A DNA stretch of 64,000 nt from Orychophragmus violaceus (GCA_030180135.1 CM058235.1:13253145-13317144); one strand, 5' to 3'; shown: positions 1-12,302, numbered from the stretch's first letter. Translations and numbers: made by a program. Notes: a model not told the origin generated them from the letters alone.

Positions 1-789
1 TTTAAGGACAACACTCCTCGGCCCAAGACGAAGCCCTTCAGACCTCGATCTCGTCTACAATAAAACAAGTGTGTTATAGGGATAAGATTGTCAAGCTAAA
101 GGTCAACGGACGAGCTGACTCAGTCAAAACGGATCAGTTCAAAATCAGTTCAACAACCTGAAGATTAAGAAGTTTGTTTGAGCAAGTTTAGCTCGAGATA
201 TGTAGTATATGGAGTTGAGCGCAAGACTATAAAAAGTTTCGAGGGCTTTAGTTCATGTATTCTATTTTTTACACATTTTTACACGTGAAACCTCTCTACA
301 AGCACTTATAAACATCTTATTCAAGATTTATTTGTATAACATTTATCGATTCAATACAATAATTATGAAACTTAGTTCATTTAGATAGCTTTTTAATGCA
401 TCATTTGATTTATGAAGAGCTAGTACATCGATTATTTTCCTAACTACAAATTCTTAGTGTGGATTTCCGATCCACAATCGGTATTCACAAATATGGATTA
501 TCTATTCTGGAGGCTACCATCAAACAACAAAATAAGTCATTTCCATGAATATTATGGTATCTGCAAAATAAGTCATTTCCATGAATATTATGGTGTCTTT
601 GATAAAGTATAAACGATAAATACTACAAAAACTTAGATCTGAATCCTCAAAAGTCTTAAGGAGGCAGAAACAAAATTTCTAACATGAGAAGGAGCCCAAA
701 CAAATGGAACTCAAACTAAGAGACATGATGAATTGGTAATGGAGAATTAGAAAGAAACAAACCTGATTAAAAAAGGATAGTGGTGCTAA
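1..789. other. Intergenic, nothing recognised
   Basis: No reading frame with gene-like content is visible. There is a short direct duplication around 532-595, where the phrase AAATAAGTCATTTCCATGAAT occurs nearly twice (near 529 and 568). It may belong to the same decayed non-LTR element as the RNase H remnant just downstream, but nothing in it proves that. Confidence 0.4.
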
Positions 790-1185
790 ATAGATGGCTC
801 ATGGAAAGATGGTGAAGTGTATTCATGTGAAGGATGGTATAACTTTTATGAAGGAGGAGTAAATGTAATGATGGGAGCAACACATATTCGATTAAGCCTC
901 TTAACATTGCACACTGATTTCGAAGCATTAATTTGGGCCATGGAATGCATGCGATTCTTACAACAAGAATTTTTTTGGCTACAAACTGTTATGAACTGGT
1001 GAAGATGGTGTATGACTGAAATTAGTGGCATGTGTTTGCAATTCATATGGATGAGTTTGAGAGATGAAAGAAATTTTTTAAGACCTTCGAGATCTCTTGG
1101 ATTCCACGTGAAAAAAACACAAAGGCGGATAAGGTAGTAAGAAATGTTCGTGTTCAACCGTTATATAGGCTTGGTGGTGTACAAC
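790..1185 (+). pseudogene. Decayed LINE RNase H domain remnant
   Basis: Read across frame changes, this stretch resembles the RNase H-like C-terminal domain of plant L1-type LINEs (RVT_3 family). The first part gives a phrase like LLTLHTDFEALIWAMECM, typical of the 'LHAEFEALLWAMECM' segment of these proteins. Near 1090-1140 another frame gives EISWIPR followed by NTKADK, matching the conserved 'SHIPRTQNTKADKLA' end. The frame is broken at least twice, so no product is expected. The match rests on motif memory; orientation is plus. Confidence 0.55.
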
Positions 1186-3459
1186 ATGGTTACTGTTCAA
1201 GCTTAACTTGTCATATCTTCTCGGTGGTGGCTTCGTTTTTTGGTGTGTTGTCGTCGAGGTTGATATGTGGTTTGTGTAGCGTTGAGACCTTCGCCGGTGG
1301 TGTATCGGTTTAGGTGGGTGGTTGATGGATGCAGTTGTTGTCATGTGCCTCTTGGCTAATATCTGTTTAGGAGTGTTACAATGATATTTTGTGTTGTTGA
1401 TTATTTGTTTACGGCGTTGTTTTGGCTCTGCCGGGTCTTCCTCCCAGTCAACTCCGTTTAGGATATTATTGATGGTTAGGATCTTTTTTACGACTGTTTC
1501 CATACTTCCTTTATACGGGTTGTGGAGTTGGGTTTGTTTTATGTTTATTCTACCTTTTTCTGAAATATCGGTGCTTCTCTTTAGATTCGAGAATTCGTGG
1601 TCATAGCCGTTGTGTCGGGCATTGTGTATTCTTTGGCTAGTTTTCTCTTTAGTTTGTGGATTCTTTTAATCTGAGTTTCCTTGTGCCGCTCTTAGGATAG
1701 TCTGATAATTAAATCTCGTCCTATAGTAGTTCATTTATCATATCTTGTAAGGTTCATCTCTTGTGTGGATGCAGAGTTTTTGGTTTAGACTTATTAGGAT
1801 TGAGATTAGATGCGTTGGAGTTAGATTCGCGTTTGGTCTTATTTATCGCTAGCCATTGTAATTGGGTTTAGCTTTCGTGATTTGCCTTGCCTTGGTTTGT
1901 TGGTGTCGTTGGCTTCCTTGTAGCTTCGTCTAAGAAGTGTACTAGTGCTACATCTTCTACTATGTTCCACTTTCCCTTTTCTAGAGAGGTGTATTGATGT
2001 TTTTGTTTGAAAGATGTTTGCATTTAGAGTTTTACACTACCGGTTCAAACTTTTTCAAAACATTAGGACATTGGTCTTCCAGTTTTTAGGGTCTAGTTGT
2101 TGGTTTGCTTTTCTGATTGATACTTTGTTGATAGACAGTCTTTGTTTTTCGTCTAAAGTTTCCAATTTATTTTGATTCTATATCTTACTTTGTAACCGTG
2201 TTTGTTTAATACAATGATACTTTTGATATATATATATTAAAAAAAACCTCGAACGAAAAAAAATTATGACAATGATTAAGCTTTAGCTGTTGAAGAAAAC
2301 TAATTTAGCCATTACAAAAAATTTGCCAAAAAAGCCATACAAGAATAACGAATTTTTTTTCTTTTTTTATTGAACAGCTCAAGAATAACAAATTCTTGTA
2401 TACATTTCAATACACTACTCCAAATTTTATATCTCCTAGTTCAAAAAATCATATCAATAGTTACCATAGTAGGTTTGGGTATTCAGGTATTCATTCCGAT
2501 TTTTGAGTTTTTGAATTCATGCATATAAAACCCATTCGCGCACAATTCAATTTGGTTACATTTGAATATTTAGTTTATTTTAGATATTTAATTAATTGAG
2601 TATAAAAATAATATATTTGAGTTTATAATTGTAATTTATATTATTTTACTATATTCATTTTAAATATAATTAATATTTTTGGATATATAATTGTATTTCA
2701 GATATTCCAAATATTTATTCGGTTTATGGTTTGATTCTGATTCTTCGGATGTAGAAGTTTAGGATCCATTTAGGGTTTTTTGTGGGTGTGGAATTAGGAT
2801 TCAATTCTTTTTTACTCTGAGTGATTGGTGAACAAAAGTGGAACGGTAAGATAGCGGTAAGCGGTTAGAAAATAGTACAAAAAGGTAAGAACAAACGGTT
2901 GTAGAAAGCGGTATGAAAAAACAAAAAAAATATATTATTTTTACTAACACTTCGATGATTGGTGGCGATTAAAGCGGTAAACCACTTATTGGTGAAATAA
3001 CGAGTCACAAATAGGAGCTCTGTTAAGTTTGATAGTTTGGTTCCTGGTATTTTGCCCCACCTATGCCATAGGGTCCGAGTGAACATTGTAGGGCAAAACT
3101 ATTGATACCAACAAGAGAGTGGTCAACGCAACGCGCTCGAGGAGAGCGTGGAAATATCATCAAATCTGAGTGAGCAACATGGCCTTATCCGTACCTAATT
3201 AATTATGTGTGGGTAATAGAGGGAAAGGGCAAGACCCAAAACTTTTAATAATGGATTTGTATTGTACGCATTATCCATATTCTAGACTCTAGACACATAA
3301 CAAAATCTTTAACCGTATTTCCTTTTTCTTACTCTGTCAAAAATTCAAAGAAAAAAGAATGAAAATAGCAAAGAATGTTATAAAACTCTTGTAACGATAA
3401 AGAGAGGATAATATTACGAGTCACGTAAAATAAATATTTATTTATGCTTAAATGTAATT
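1186..3459. other. Non-coding stretch, possible retroposon tail then intergenic
   Basis: From about 1,190 to 2,250 the plus strand is rich in G and T and ends near TTTAATACAATGATAC followed by a short A run, which is how the 3' untranslated part of a non-LTR retroposon often looks. It may be the tail of the RNase H remnant upstream. From 2,250 to 3,459 the DNA is AT-rich with no supported gene. A cluster of GCGGTAA/AGCGGT words at 2,845-2,990 is noted but unexplained. Confidence 0.35.
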
Positions 3460-3574
3460 TATATATACACCTCCATTTCCCTTCCATACACACATCACAC
3501 ATGAGACCACTCCAATAGTCTCTTCTTCTTCCTCTTACCTCCATCTCCCAAAATCTCTCTCTCTTTGCTCAAAA
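3460..3574 (+). promoter_or_regulatory. TATA box and 5' UTR of the expansin gene
   Basis: A TATATATA run at 3,460-3,467 lies about 110 bases before the expansin ATG. The CT-rich leader contains one very short upstream ORF (ATG at 3,501, five codons before TAG). The leader ends in a CTCTCTCTCTTTG tract just before the start codon. Confidence 0.55.
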
Positions 3575-5761
3575 ATGGAAATGTTGGGTTTGGTTTTATG
3601 TGTTCTGACAATTCTTGCGGATTTCACAACTATTTCTGATGCAAGAATCCCAGGAGTCTACAATGGAGGAGGTTGGGAAACTGCTCATGCAACTTTCTAT
3701 GGTGGCTCTGATGCTTCTGGCACCATGGGTATGTGTCCCCCTCTCTCCCTCTCTTCTCTTCCACCAAAATCACAAAAAATTACATTTCTATTTCTCACAT
3801 CAATTTAAACCTTGAAGTTCTCATCTTTTTGGTATCACATTGTTGAAGCTTGAGAATGTTAATTTTTACACCCAAAGGTGTTAACTTTATTACAAACCCA
3901 ACTTAAAGTTCCCATCTTTTGTTCATCTATGCTAACAAAACTTATCACATTGTCAAATTAACGTTTCCACAAATGTTAAAATCTTGGGACATTGTAGATT
4001 CTTGATTTTCCTCTAAAGGTTTCCACTTTCAGTACATTTAACCCGATTTTGTTACCAGGAGGTGCTTGTGGTTATGGAAACTTGTACAGCCAAGGCTACG
4101 GTGTGAACACGGCGGCTCTAAGCACAGCTCTGTTCAACAACGGTTACAGTTGCGGTGCTTGTTTCGAGCTCAAGTGCGCGAGTGATCCCAAGTGGTGCCA
4201 CTCAGGTAGCCCTTCCATCTTCATCACTGCGACCAATTTCTGCCCTCCGAACTTCGCTCAGCCCAGTGACAATGGCGGATGGTGCAACCCTCCTAGACCT
4301 CACTTCGATCTCGCAATGCCTATGTTCCTGAAGATCGCCGAGTATCGCGCCGGAATTGTCCCCGTCTCTTTCCGCCGGTAAGAAGAGCAATTTAAATGTT
4401 CAACGGAACTGAATTTATCGGTTTAAGCTCAATAGGGTAGATGAGAATCTCAAACATGATTTCGATTGGTTGCTTGAATTAAGACAAATTTAGGGTCAAT
4501 TTGGTAGCTTTTAATTTTTATGGGTGTGAAACGTAGTTTTTACAAGAAACTGTCGGCGGAATTAAAGTTTGGGGTATTAAACTTATCATTTAAGAAATGT
4601 AAGGGTCCAGTTAAGAAATCCAAGTTTATATTCTGAAAGACTAGGGTTAATGTCATGACAATTAAAAGTTTGGGGTATGAAAACAGTACCCGATACTCAG
4701 GTTGATAAACTGAAAAGTTGGGTTATTGACTAAATTCAAACTTTGAGTATTAAACTTAACGTTTTAGAAGTATAGGGATTAGGGATTTGAGAAGTCTTAC
4801 GTCTATATTGGGTTAATGTTGGAATAATTAAGTTTGGGGTATTAAGCTTAACATTTTAGAAAGTACCATGTTTTGATTCTTGGCGCCACGGTGCAGCATT
4901 TATGTCGAGTTTCGTACTATTTACTAAAGCTATGTCCGTTTATCTGCCGCCGGCGGCAGATACTGGCGGCTGGTGGCAATGTCTGGCAGCAGATTTTTGT
5001 TTGTTTGCCTGCAGTCAGCCGCCAACTCCCGTTTCGAATGCCGAAAAAATCAGCGTCCGAAATTTGTTTGCGATTGGACGCTGGCGGCTGACGCCTGCGG
5101 CTGGCGGCAGATAAACGAACAAAAACTTGCTGTTGCTACCAATCGCAGCCGCTAGCCGTTGCCACCGGCGGTAAGCAAACGAACAAAAACTTGCCGCCAG
5201 CCGTTGCCGCCGGCAGCAGGCAAACGAACACCCTTTTAAATCTTTAAGATCTTATATTGTGCAAAAGGACGAAACTGTCCTTCCAACAATCTCTTTTTGC
5301 ACAACTATCAGTAGTACTGTTCGTAAATAATTAAAGTCATGGGGTAACAATAATGAATTGTTTGTTTTTTTTAGTCAACACGCGTTTTCAAACTTTTTTA
5401 TAGGAAACTTTAAGTGACGAAATTAACCTTTTGTTTTCTTTTAATTATTAGAGTGCCATGCCGGAAGAGGGGAGGAATGAGGTTCACGATCAACGGTTTC
5501 CGTTACTTTAACTTGGTTCTGGTCACAAACGTCGCCGGCGCTGGAAACATCGTGCGGCTGAGCGTGAAAGGAACAAGAACCTCGTGGATGAGCATGAGCC
5601 GAAACTGGGGGCAAAACTGGCAATCAAACTCTGTTTTGGTTGGTCAGCCACTCTCGTTTAGAGTTACAGGCAGTGACCGTAGATCTTCAACGTCATGGAA
5701 CATCGCTCCGGCTCATTGGCAGTTTGGTCAGACTTTCATGGGAAAGAACTTCAGAGTCTAA
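3575..5761 (+). CDS. EXPA6: Alpha-expansin, EXPA6-like
   Basis: Secreted cell-wall loosening protein of the alpha-expansin family. Three exons splice in frame: 3575-3728, 4059-4377 and 5452-5761 (260 residues, the usual family length), with GT-AG introns. Residues 1-23 form a hydrophobic signal peptide ending near DARIPG. The DPBB/GH45-like domain follows, with the cysteine-rich phrases GACGYGNLY, SCGACFELKC and ITATNFCPPN, and the HFDL motif. The C-terminal CBM63-like wall-binding domain carries the tryptophan spacing of the family (SWMSMSRNWGQNW, TSTSWNIAPAHWQF) and ends in F-R-V. Its position next to the PBL37/APK1B pair matches At2g28950, which is the main reason for the EXPA6 name; family membership is certain, the paralogue assignment less so. 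Intron 2 is unusually long (1,074 bases) and holds repeats and a MITE-like block. Confidence 0.93.
4560..4870. repeat. Degenerate ~90-100 bp tandem repeat in EXPA6 intron 2
   Basis: A phrase of the type GTTTGGGGTATTAAACTTA recurs near 4,567, 4,668, 4,741 and 4,832, followed in several copies by GGGTTAATGT and ATTAA. The spacing is about 73-101 bases. The copies are strongly diverged, so this is an old repeat array or the arm of a decayed element. Confidence 0.5.
4929..5233. mobile_element. GC-rich MITE-like element in EXPA6 intron 2
   Basis: A sharply GC-rich island inside an AT-rich intron. Its two ends are imperfect inverted repeats: the left end reads TGTCCGTTTATCTGCCGCC and the reverse complement of the right end reads TGTTCGTTTGCCTGCTGCC, both followed by more GGCGGC/CTGGCGGC words. 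Internal motifs (GCCGCCAGCCGTTGCC, AAACGAACAAAAACTTG) are repeated. This looks like an hAT-type MITE with repeated subterminal motifs. I could not find a convincing target-site duplication. Open frames across it are GC-rich artefacts. Confidence 0.55.
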
Positions 5762-6904
5762 GGGCAATTTCAGGAAATCATCTATAATATTAGTCTTTCA
5801 CTATTTCTACTAATTATATTATTACTGTTAAATTTCCAAGCCGAAGGCGACTAGTAAGTTGAGAAATTATAAATATATATATTATTTTTAATGTTTTGCA
5901 AGACCACTAAAATTCCTATTTTCTACCTCTGATGGGTTGTTTTTTTTCTTTTTTGTTCTGCTGTGTTCGTTGGGGAGTGCGAAAATGGATGACAGTGGCT
6001 AAATGGTTCACTGCGTTTTTTTAGCGTGTGGGGTCTTAAATGTTTTAATGCGATTTCTTTTGGGGTTAAATAAGTATTAGTTTAAAGTAGAAGGAGCTGA
6101 AGCAGATGCTATGAGTTCTGCTATCAAGCCGGTTGGTAAAGCAATGATGCTATTTGTAGACCTCAATATTGTAATATATGAACATTTGGGTATGTTACGG
6201 TTTAACTGTAAACCATACCAATCAAAGCCACAACTTATTTACAGTTTTCTATGTACGTTATTTTTTTTAAACGCTGATACAGATTATGAGAACTATTACA
6301 CGGACAATTTAACAGATAATACTACATTCGTTCTACAAGAATCCATCAATGGTCACGATCAACGGCTCCACTTGCTTATGAAAACTTCCTTATAAACTGC
6401 CTCCATTAATCTATGCTTATTTATGCAAACAAACAAAATCTTCCTACATTCATCTAGAAATAAATATACAGCTTATTTCTCAAAAAAAAACAGCTTATTT
6501 ACAGTTTTCATATAATTGATTGGTTACCTATTTTTACAATTTGTAACCGTTTACTTTAGTCTCACTGTTGGTTATTAGACTTGAAATAAAAGTAAGGAAT
6601 ATTAATTGCTTGGTCATAAATATTTGAGTTATCTAAGAAAAAGGTAGGGTGGATAATACTTTTTTAAGAAAAATGAGTGAGAATCGTGGGATTTTGAAGG
6701 ATTACCTCTGAAAGCCTAAGACAAAACAGATGATAGTGAAATTTTGGACACAAGCAATGAGATAATTACAAAAAGTATTAGTGTTGCCTTATTCCCTCAG
6801 CCAAAGCCATACCATCCAATATAAAATTGCTTATTGTATATAGCTTTGAGTGGATTTATTTATTCTATTAATATATATGTATGTGTCTGATAAATGATCA
6901 ATCC
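5762..6904. other. EXPA6 3' region and AT-rich intergenic DNA
   Basis: Contains the expansin 3' untranslated region, then AT-rich DNA. A frame at 6,111-6,395 has no recognisable domain and is not supported as a gene. Short tracts near 6,420-6,520 repeat the word CAGCTTATTT. Confidence 0.5.
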
Positions 6905-9640
6905 ATGTAACTAGCCTCTCGAAAAGCGATTGTAGTCGAAAAGAGAAACGGTGCGTTTTAGTGAGAGGGTGATTTTTTGGCGATTCCAACTAAAACTTTC
7001 GAAAAATCTTGCGTTCGCCGCAAGCCATGAGTGCGACGGCGGAACAACCGCCGGACAAGGGAGGAGTCCTGCAGGATGATGCGGAAGGGTTTCTGACTGA
7101 TTTGAATGGAGAAGGACCTGGGCAGAAGGTAGAGGAGGCACGCCGTGAGAAGGACATGGATGTTAGTTCTCACAACGATAAATCTAAGCAGTCTGATACA
7201 AAAGTTGAGGGTGAAGCAGAGAAACCTAAGAGCAAGGGTACGTCGTGGTCTGGAATAGTGCAGTCTAACCCTAGGATGAAGATATATGAGTACGAAGAGA
7301 ATGAGGTTGATGGAGTTCCAACAATCCGTGTTCCGAAGGAGATATTTGAAGACTCGAAACCTCTATGGGAAAACATACTGGTGGGTAAGTTTCAGTCGAC
7401 AGCTCCTCTCGTAGGGAAGATCTATGTTCTTGTGAACAAAATATGGCCTTTGGGTGATAAAACAGTGAAGATTTATGTAATCTCAGTTGATAAGTTCACA
7501 GTCAAGTTTCGAATAAAAAATGGAGCAGTGCGAAACAGAGTATTAAGAAGGGGAATGTGGAACATATGTGGAGTTCCTATGATCATTTCGAAGTGGAGCC
7601 CAATAGCGGAGGAAGTTCAACCAGAAGTCAAAACAATGCCTCTATGGGTTGTGGTTAAAAACGTTCCGAGATCGATGTATGCATGGAAGGGGTTCGCATT
7701 CTTGACAAGTGCAATTGGTGAGCCCATCAGATTACACCCTGACACAGAAATGTGCAAAAACTTTGAAGAGGGTAAGGTTTTTGTAGAAGCAGATTTGACT
7801 AAGCCGTTGCTCAAACAACGTAACTTTGTCAAGGAATCGGGAGAGAAAGTGTTGGTCACATTTGAGTATCCATGGCTTCCCCCAAGATGTCATAGGTGCA
7901 TCAAGTGGGGACATAATGTGGAAGAATGTCTGAAGGAGAAGAAAAAGACAGAGTAAGTGGTTCATACAAGTACCACTGAGCAAACAACACAAAATGTGTT
8001 GGAGGAACAAAACGTTGTTTCTAAAAATACGTCAATAGAGCAGGAAACCGAGCCAAAGCCAAAGAGCAATGAGAATAACACGAACTCTGTTGAGAATGAA
8101 CCGAAGGGAGGAGAGAACTGGAACACTCCAAAGAGGACAATCAAATCACCACAAAAAGTTGCCACAGAGTTGCAATATGGTGCTGTCAGTTTTCTGAGTA
8201 AATCACCATTCGCGGCTCTGAGTGAAATGGGGAAAACTGAAGAAGATTCTTTGGAGCAAACAGACGAGAATGAAACTAAAGAAGAGGGAGAGATATAGGA
8301 TGATACGAATGAGGTTGCGGTTGAAGGACAGACTGATGGCAATGTCACAGACAATGTCAATGAAAAATTACATGACGATGGAACTTCTCTGCGCCAGTCA
8401 CAGCGGCTTGCTGCAAAAGAAAGTAACAAAACTCTGATTCAATTCAAAGTTATGATTACCAAGGCCCATACCCAAGGTAATCAACAGAAAGTTAAACCAA
8501 AAACCTCCATTAATGTCGGGGTTTTTTTGGAATGTTCGTGGGTTTAATAAACGATGTAAGCAAGATGTGGTGAAAGATTGGATACGTCACAATACGTTTG
8601 ATTTTGGATGTCTTATTGAAACAAAAATAAAGGAGAGGAGAGCTCAGAGAATTCTGAACTCTGTTTTCAATGGGTGGTCGAGTATAACCAACTACGAGCA
8701 CCATCGTCTTGGTAGACTATGGATTGTGTGGAAGCAAAATGTGTGTGTAACCCCGATACTAAAGTCTGCTCAGTTTATTTCTTGCTCTATACACATTGAT
8801 GGAAGAGAAGATGAGCTGCTAATTACATTTGTCTATGCCCAAAACACGGTTGAGGAAAGGAAAGCTCTTTGGGAAGATCTAAAAATGCATCATGATTCTG
8901 GTATGTTTCAGGGAAAATCTTGGTTGATATGCGGGGATTTTAATGAAATTCTAGAGGGAGATGAGCACTCCCTATACCAACAAACGGGCAACATACCAGC
9001 TGGTATGAAGGATTTGCAGGATATGGCCAACTATTGTGAATTAACGCACTTGAGCTACCATGGACCGCGATACACATGGTGCAACAAGAGGGCAGAAGGA
9101 GTAATCAATAAAAAACTAGATCGGGTCCTGGCAAATCGGGAATGGATATCAAACTATGCTCAATCTTACTGTGTGTTTGAGCCCGAAGGCTGCTCTGACC
9201 ATGTCCGGTGCAGAATCCAAATGCAGCAAGAGGAGAGGAGGAAGAAAAGGCCCTTTAAATTCACAAACTCAATAACTTCTCATCCGAGTTATATGGAACT
9301 GGTGGCTGAAGAGTGGAATGCCTCGGGTTCTCTGTTTCAATCGACGTCAGCCTTGTTTCGCCTATCTAAGAAGCTAAAGAAAATGAAACCACTCATGAGG
9401 AGCATTGGTCGAAACATGCTAGCAGACATATCAAAGAGAACAAAGGCAGATTATCTGAGCTTACTTGTGAAGCAAGAGAATACTATGCGAGATCCAACAA
9501 GTAAGGCTGTTGAGGAGGAGAGCGTCGAGTACGAGAGATGGGAAAAATTGGCGGATATAGAGGGAAAATTCCTGAAACAGAAAGCAAAGCTGTTTTGGCT
9601 TAAGACAGGGGATCAAAGCTCAAAGGTATTCAAGAGGGTC
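6905..9640 (+). mobile_element. L1-type LINE, 3'-truncated
   Basis: Non-LTR retrotransposon of the plant L1/Ta11 type on the plus strand. It has a short 5' leader, an ORF1 with a DUF4283-like RNA-binding region and CCHC knuckle, and an ORF2 that contains the AP-type endonuclease and the linker before the reverse transcriptase. The reverse transcriptase and RNase H parts and the poly(A) tail are missing. The sequence changes abruptly at about 9,640 into a short TIR element. LINEs usually lose their 5' end, so this 3' loss points to a later deletion or insertion event rather than to incomplete retrotransposition. Confidence 0.85.
7027..8298 (+). pseudogene. LINE ORF1 (DUF4283 / zinc knuckle), one internal stop
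   Basis: Nucleic-acid-binding ORF1 protein of a LINE. The ATG at 7,027 is used; an open frame extends slightly upstream but without ATG. After an acidic, lysine-rich N-terminus comes the DUF4283 region, from about residue 100 to 230 (ILVGKF, VKFRIKNG, MPLWVVVKNVP), then the CCHC-type knuckle CHRCIKWGHNVEEC. An in-frame TAA at 7,954-7,956 interrupts it; the same frame stays open to 8,298 with a Glu/Lys/Ser/Thr-rich tail. The single stop suggests fairly recent decay. Confidence 0.8.
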
Positions 9641-9796
9641 CTGTTCGGCATGCAATCGCTGCGGCAGCGACGACGACCGGAAAAAGACACAGACGAACGG
9701 CAAAATGACGTATTCATAAGAGTGAAAACAGTCGCAGTGATTAAAACTTGTTTTTGGAGTTCTGATTTCGTGTCGCTTGTCAATTTCAGCGATTGA
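8513..9796 (+). pseudogene. LINE ORF2 fragment: endonuclease domain
   Basis: N-terminal third of a LINE ORF2. The exonuclease-endonuclease-phosphatase fold motifs are present in order: WNVRGFN near the start, CLIETKIKE (metal-binding Glu), LICGDFNEIL (Asp/Asn) and GCSDHVRC (the SDH catalytic dyad). The linker ending in FWLKTGDQSSKVF normally leads into the reverse transcriptase. At about 9,640 the LINE sequence stops and the last ~50 codons are encoded by an unrelated GC-rich MITE, so the open frame is chimeric by accident. Nicking of target DNA might be preserved in principle, but no reverse transcriptase is encoded. Confidence 0.85.
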
Positions 9797-9920
9797 AAAC
9801 TTGTCTAATGTATAAGTGATAATGATCGCTGCGATTAAATCTAGATATTGTTTCTTCAGTTTTACGTTTTAATTTGCGATCGCAGGTAGTAGTCGCAGCG
9901 GCTACACGCCGAACACAGCC
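9639..9920. mobile_element. Short TIR element (hAT-like MITE) joined to the LINE
   Basis: The ends are imperfect inverted repeats: left CTGTTCGGCATGCAATCGCTGCG and, as reverse complement of the right end, TGTTCGGCGTGTAGCCGCTGCG (about 22 bases with few mismatches). GCAGCG/GCGATTAAA words recur inside, as in hAT-type MITEs with subterminal repeats. No target-site duplication is visible, and the LINE does not resume on the right side, so a deletion accompanied or followed the insertion. Confidence 0.65.
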
Positions 9921-10445
9921 TTTATCTCTGTTTCTTAAAACTATATTTTAAAATTTTCCAACAATCAGACATGAATCACTCTCATATTTTTTTTTCTTTC
10001 TATTAACAAGTTTGAAGTTTCAACCCAAAAAACATAATTATTATCAACATTTGTATAACCACATTGGCTTTTAATCACCAATTCTTTCAGTTTGCTGGAC
10101 TTTTCTTTTTTTAGTTTGATGGACTTCAGTTGGTGAAAACTTAATTTTCTCTAATCATCCATAGATTGTTTAACATTCCCTTTGTTTAATGATTGCTGGA
10201 ATTAGTAGCAGTTTCACTTGTTGTGAAGCCTAATTCATCAAACTAAAAGCAAAGCCCATCAAAGCCCATATTTAATCGTTGCCTCTTTTGTCATTGTCAA
10301 TATGAATCTCTCGAATTAGGCTGTTGGGACACTTTCTTAGAAAATTATTAAACTGGTTAATATGAAAGTGTTAGGTAAAGAAAAAAAGAAAACTAGATGG
10401 ACTTGGTCCAACAAACAACAACAATAGATTAATAACGACAATTAC

Positions 10446-11262
10446 GGGCCTGATTGGTAAATGCTGTAGCTTTGTATTTTTTGCTGTATGATTTTAGCTG
10501 TAGAGTTTTTTGCTGTAGCTGTAAGATTTAAGTTGTAGGATACTTACTGTAGAAATTTGTCTTTGACTTTTTAAAAAGTGAAAGCACGATTGGTAAACAA
10601 ATATAATATGATGTAAATTAGTAATTTATATATATTTATTATATATATAATTTACTTACATACTTAAAAATTAAATAAATAATAATTATATAAATTATTA
10701 TCACAAATAATTCTAATATAGTTTTGTTATTTATTTCAGATATGATATATAGTTTTTTGATGTAGAATTAAATAAAAATTTAGTTTTTTTTTGCTGTAGA
10801 ATTTTCAAATACGTTAAAAAAATAAATGTAAATAATAAATATCATATATAATTTTATTTCAAATATGATATATATACTACCATATTAAATATTATAATAC
10901 ATCATTAGTTTATAAATAGACCATCGAATTACAAAGTATATTGTATAATGGTAATATTTATTTATATAATCATATTTTTTTGACAAATATAATCATATAT
11001 ATAATATAATCTAAGTCAAACAAATAAATTATAAAATAATAGAGAAAACGTTAAAAAGCTAGAGGGGGGAGGAAAAAAGAAATCAAAGCTATCTTTTAAA
11101 TGCTGTGTAAAATTGAATGTGTACAGCCAAAACAAAAAAAAAAGTTTTTTTTTTTGCAGCTGTGACTTTAGAAAAAGGTCTACAGCATGATTGGTTGGAG
11201 TTACTGCTGTATAAATACAAAATAGCTGCGTACAGTATCTACAGCCTCCACCAATCAAGCCC
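10446..11262. mobile_element. AT-rich TIR element (Tourist/PIF-Harbinger- or hAT-like)
   Basis: Both ends carry GGGC-T-GATTGGT as an inverted repeat (GGGCCTGATTGGT on the left, ACCAATCAAGCCC on the right), followed by many CTGTAG/CTACAG words in mirrored orientation. The flanks share TAC on both sides, which would fit a 3-bp duplication. It has no coding capacity. A smaller relative, with GGGTTTGATTGGC ends, lies at about 40,670. Confidence 0.7.
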
Positions 11263-12302
11263 TACGTCCCAAAATAGAATTTAAAACAATTAAAACTACT
11301 CATCTTCAAGACTATACTTCAAAATCTTGTTTAGAAGTGAGCCGGATCCGAAAATTCAAACTGAATATATCCAAAAATGATATCAAATCGAATTTGGAAT
11401 CGAGAAAATATCTAAACGAACTATAGATTTCTATTATAATTTATAAGGCGACATCCCCTTAGGAGTTCTTAAACTTTTTTATTATTATTTTTTTTTTTTT
11501 TACAAATAAAAAAAAATTCAAAAAGCAAAAAAAAAAAGTAACCAGTGTTAAAGTGCCACATCATCCTCTACAGCTAAAATACAGATTCTAAAGTTGCTAA
11601 ACTAAGGACCGATTCTTATAATTTTAAAAATAATTCATTTATTTTTAATACATTAATCCTATGAACCCGTGAGAATCTCTACCTAATATACTACAATGGG
11701 CATGCTCTAAAGAACAAAACTTGAACTAGTAACATGGATATCAAAATATTTAAAATATATATCCAAAAATATTAATTATATATAGAACTAAAATAATTTA
11801 AATATTTAGAATTATAATTTTAAATCAAAGTTATCTTAATATTCAAAACAACTTAAATATGGTAAAATATTTAATTATAATTTTTAAAATTTAATCAAAT
11901 TTTATTCAAATGTAACTAATTTTTTTCAAGTATTTAAACTTGATCCGAATCTGAAGTAAACCCAACCAAATTTGAACCTCAACCAAAATTTTAAAATACT
12001 TGAGGGGATTTTATATCTTGATGTCTGAATCCAAAAAGCCTGATCGGACCTGGACGGATACAGGATGCCTAGTCTTCTTCATTTTTCTAAAGATTCATTG
12101 ACACACTACACTCAAATTTGGTTGCAAGTTAGGTCAGCTCGAGGAACGTTAGATCTTGAAAATCTAACGGTTCTTAACTTGCCACATCATCGAGTGTGAG
12201 TTAACCTGTCACATCACATTACCCCATCCTCAAAAGTATAGAAAAAGGCTCCAAAAACTCCTCTTTTTTTGTTGTTGACTCAGTCGGATTTGGAGGAAGA
12301 AG
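11263..12302. other. Intergenic DNA and promoter region of the PBL37-like kinase
   Basis: AT-rich, no genes seen. Poly(T)/poly(A) tracts at 11,470-11,540. The last 200 bases before the kinase start hold a near-palindrome around 12,150-12,172 (AGATCTTGAAAATCTAACGG) and the short leader. No clear TATA box stands out. Confidence 0.4.

Noticed and set aside
6111..6395. 94-codon frame downstream of EXPA6
   Set aside because: No recognisable domain, AT-rich, no splice or promoter evidence.
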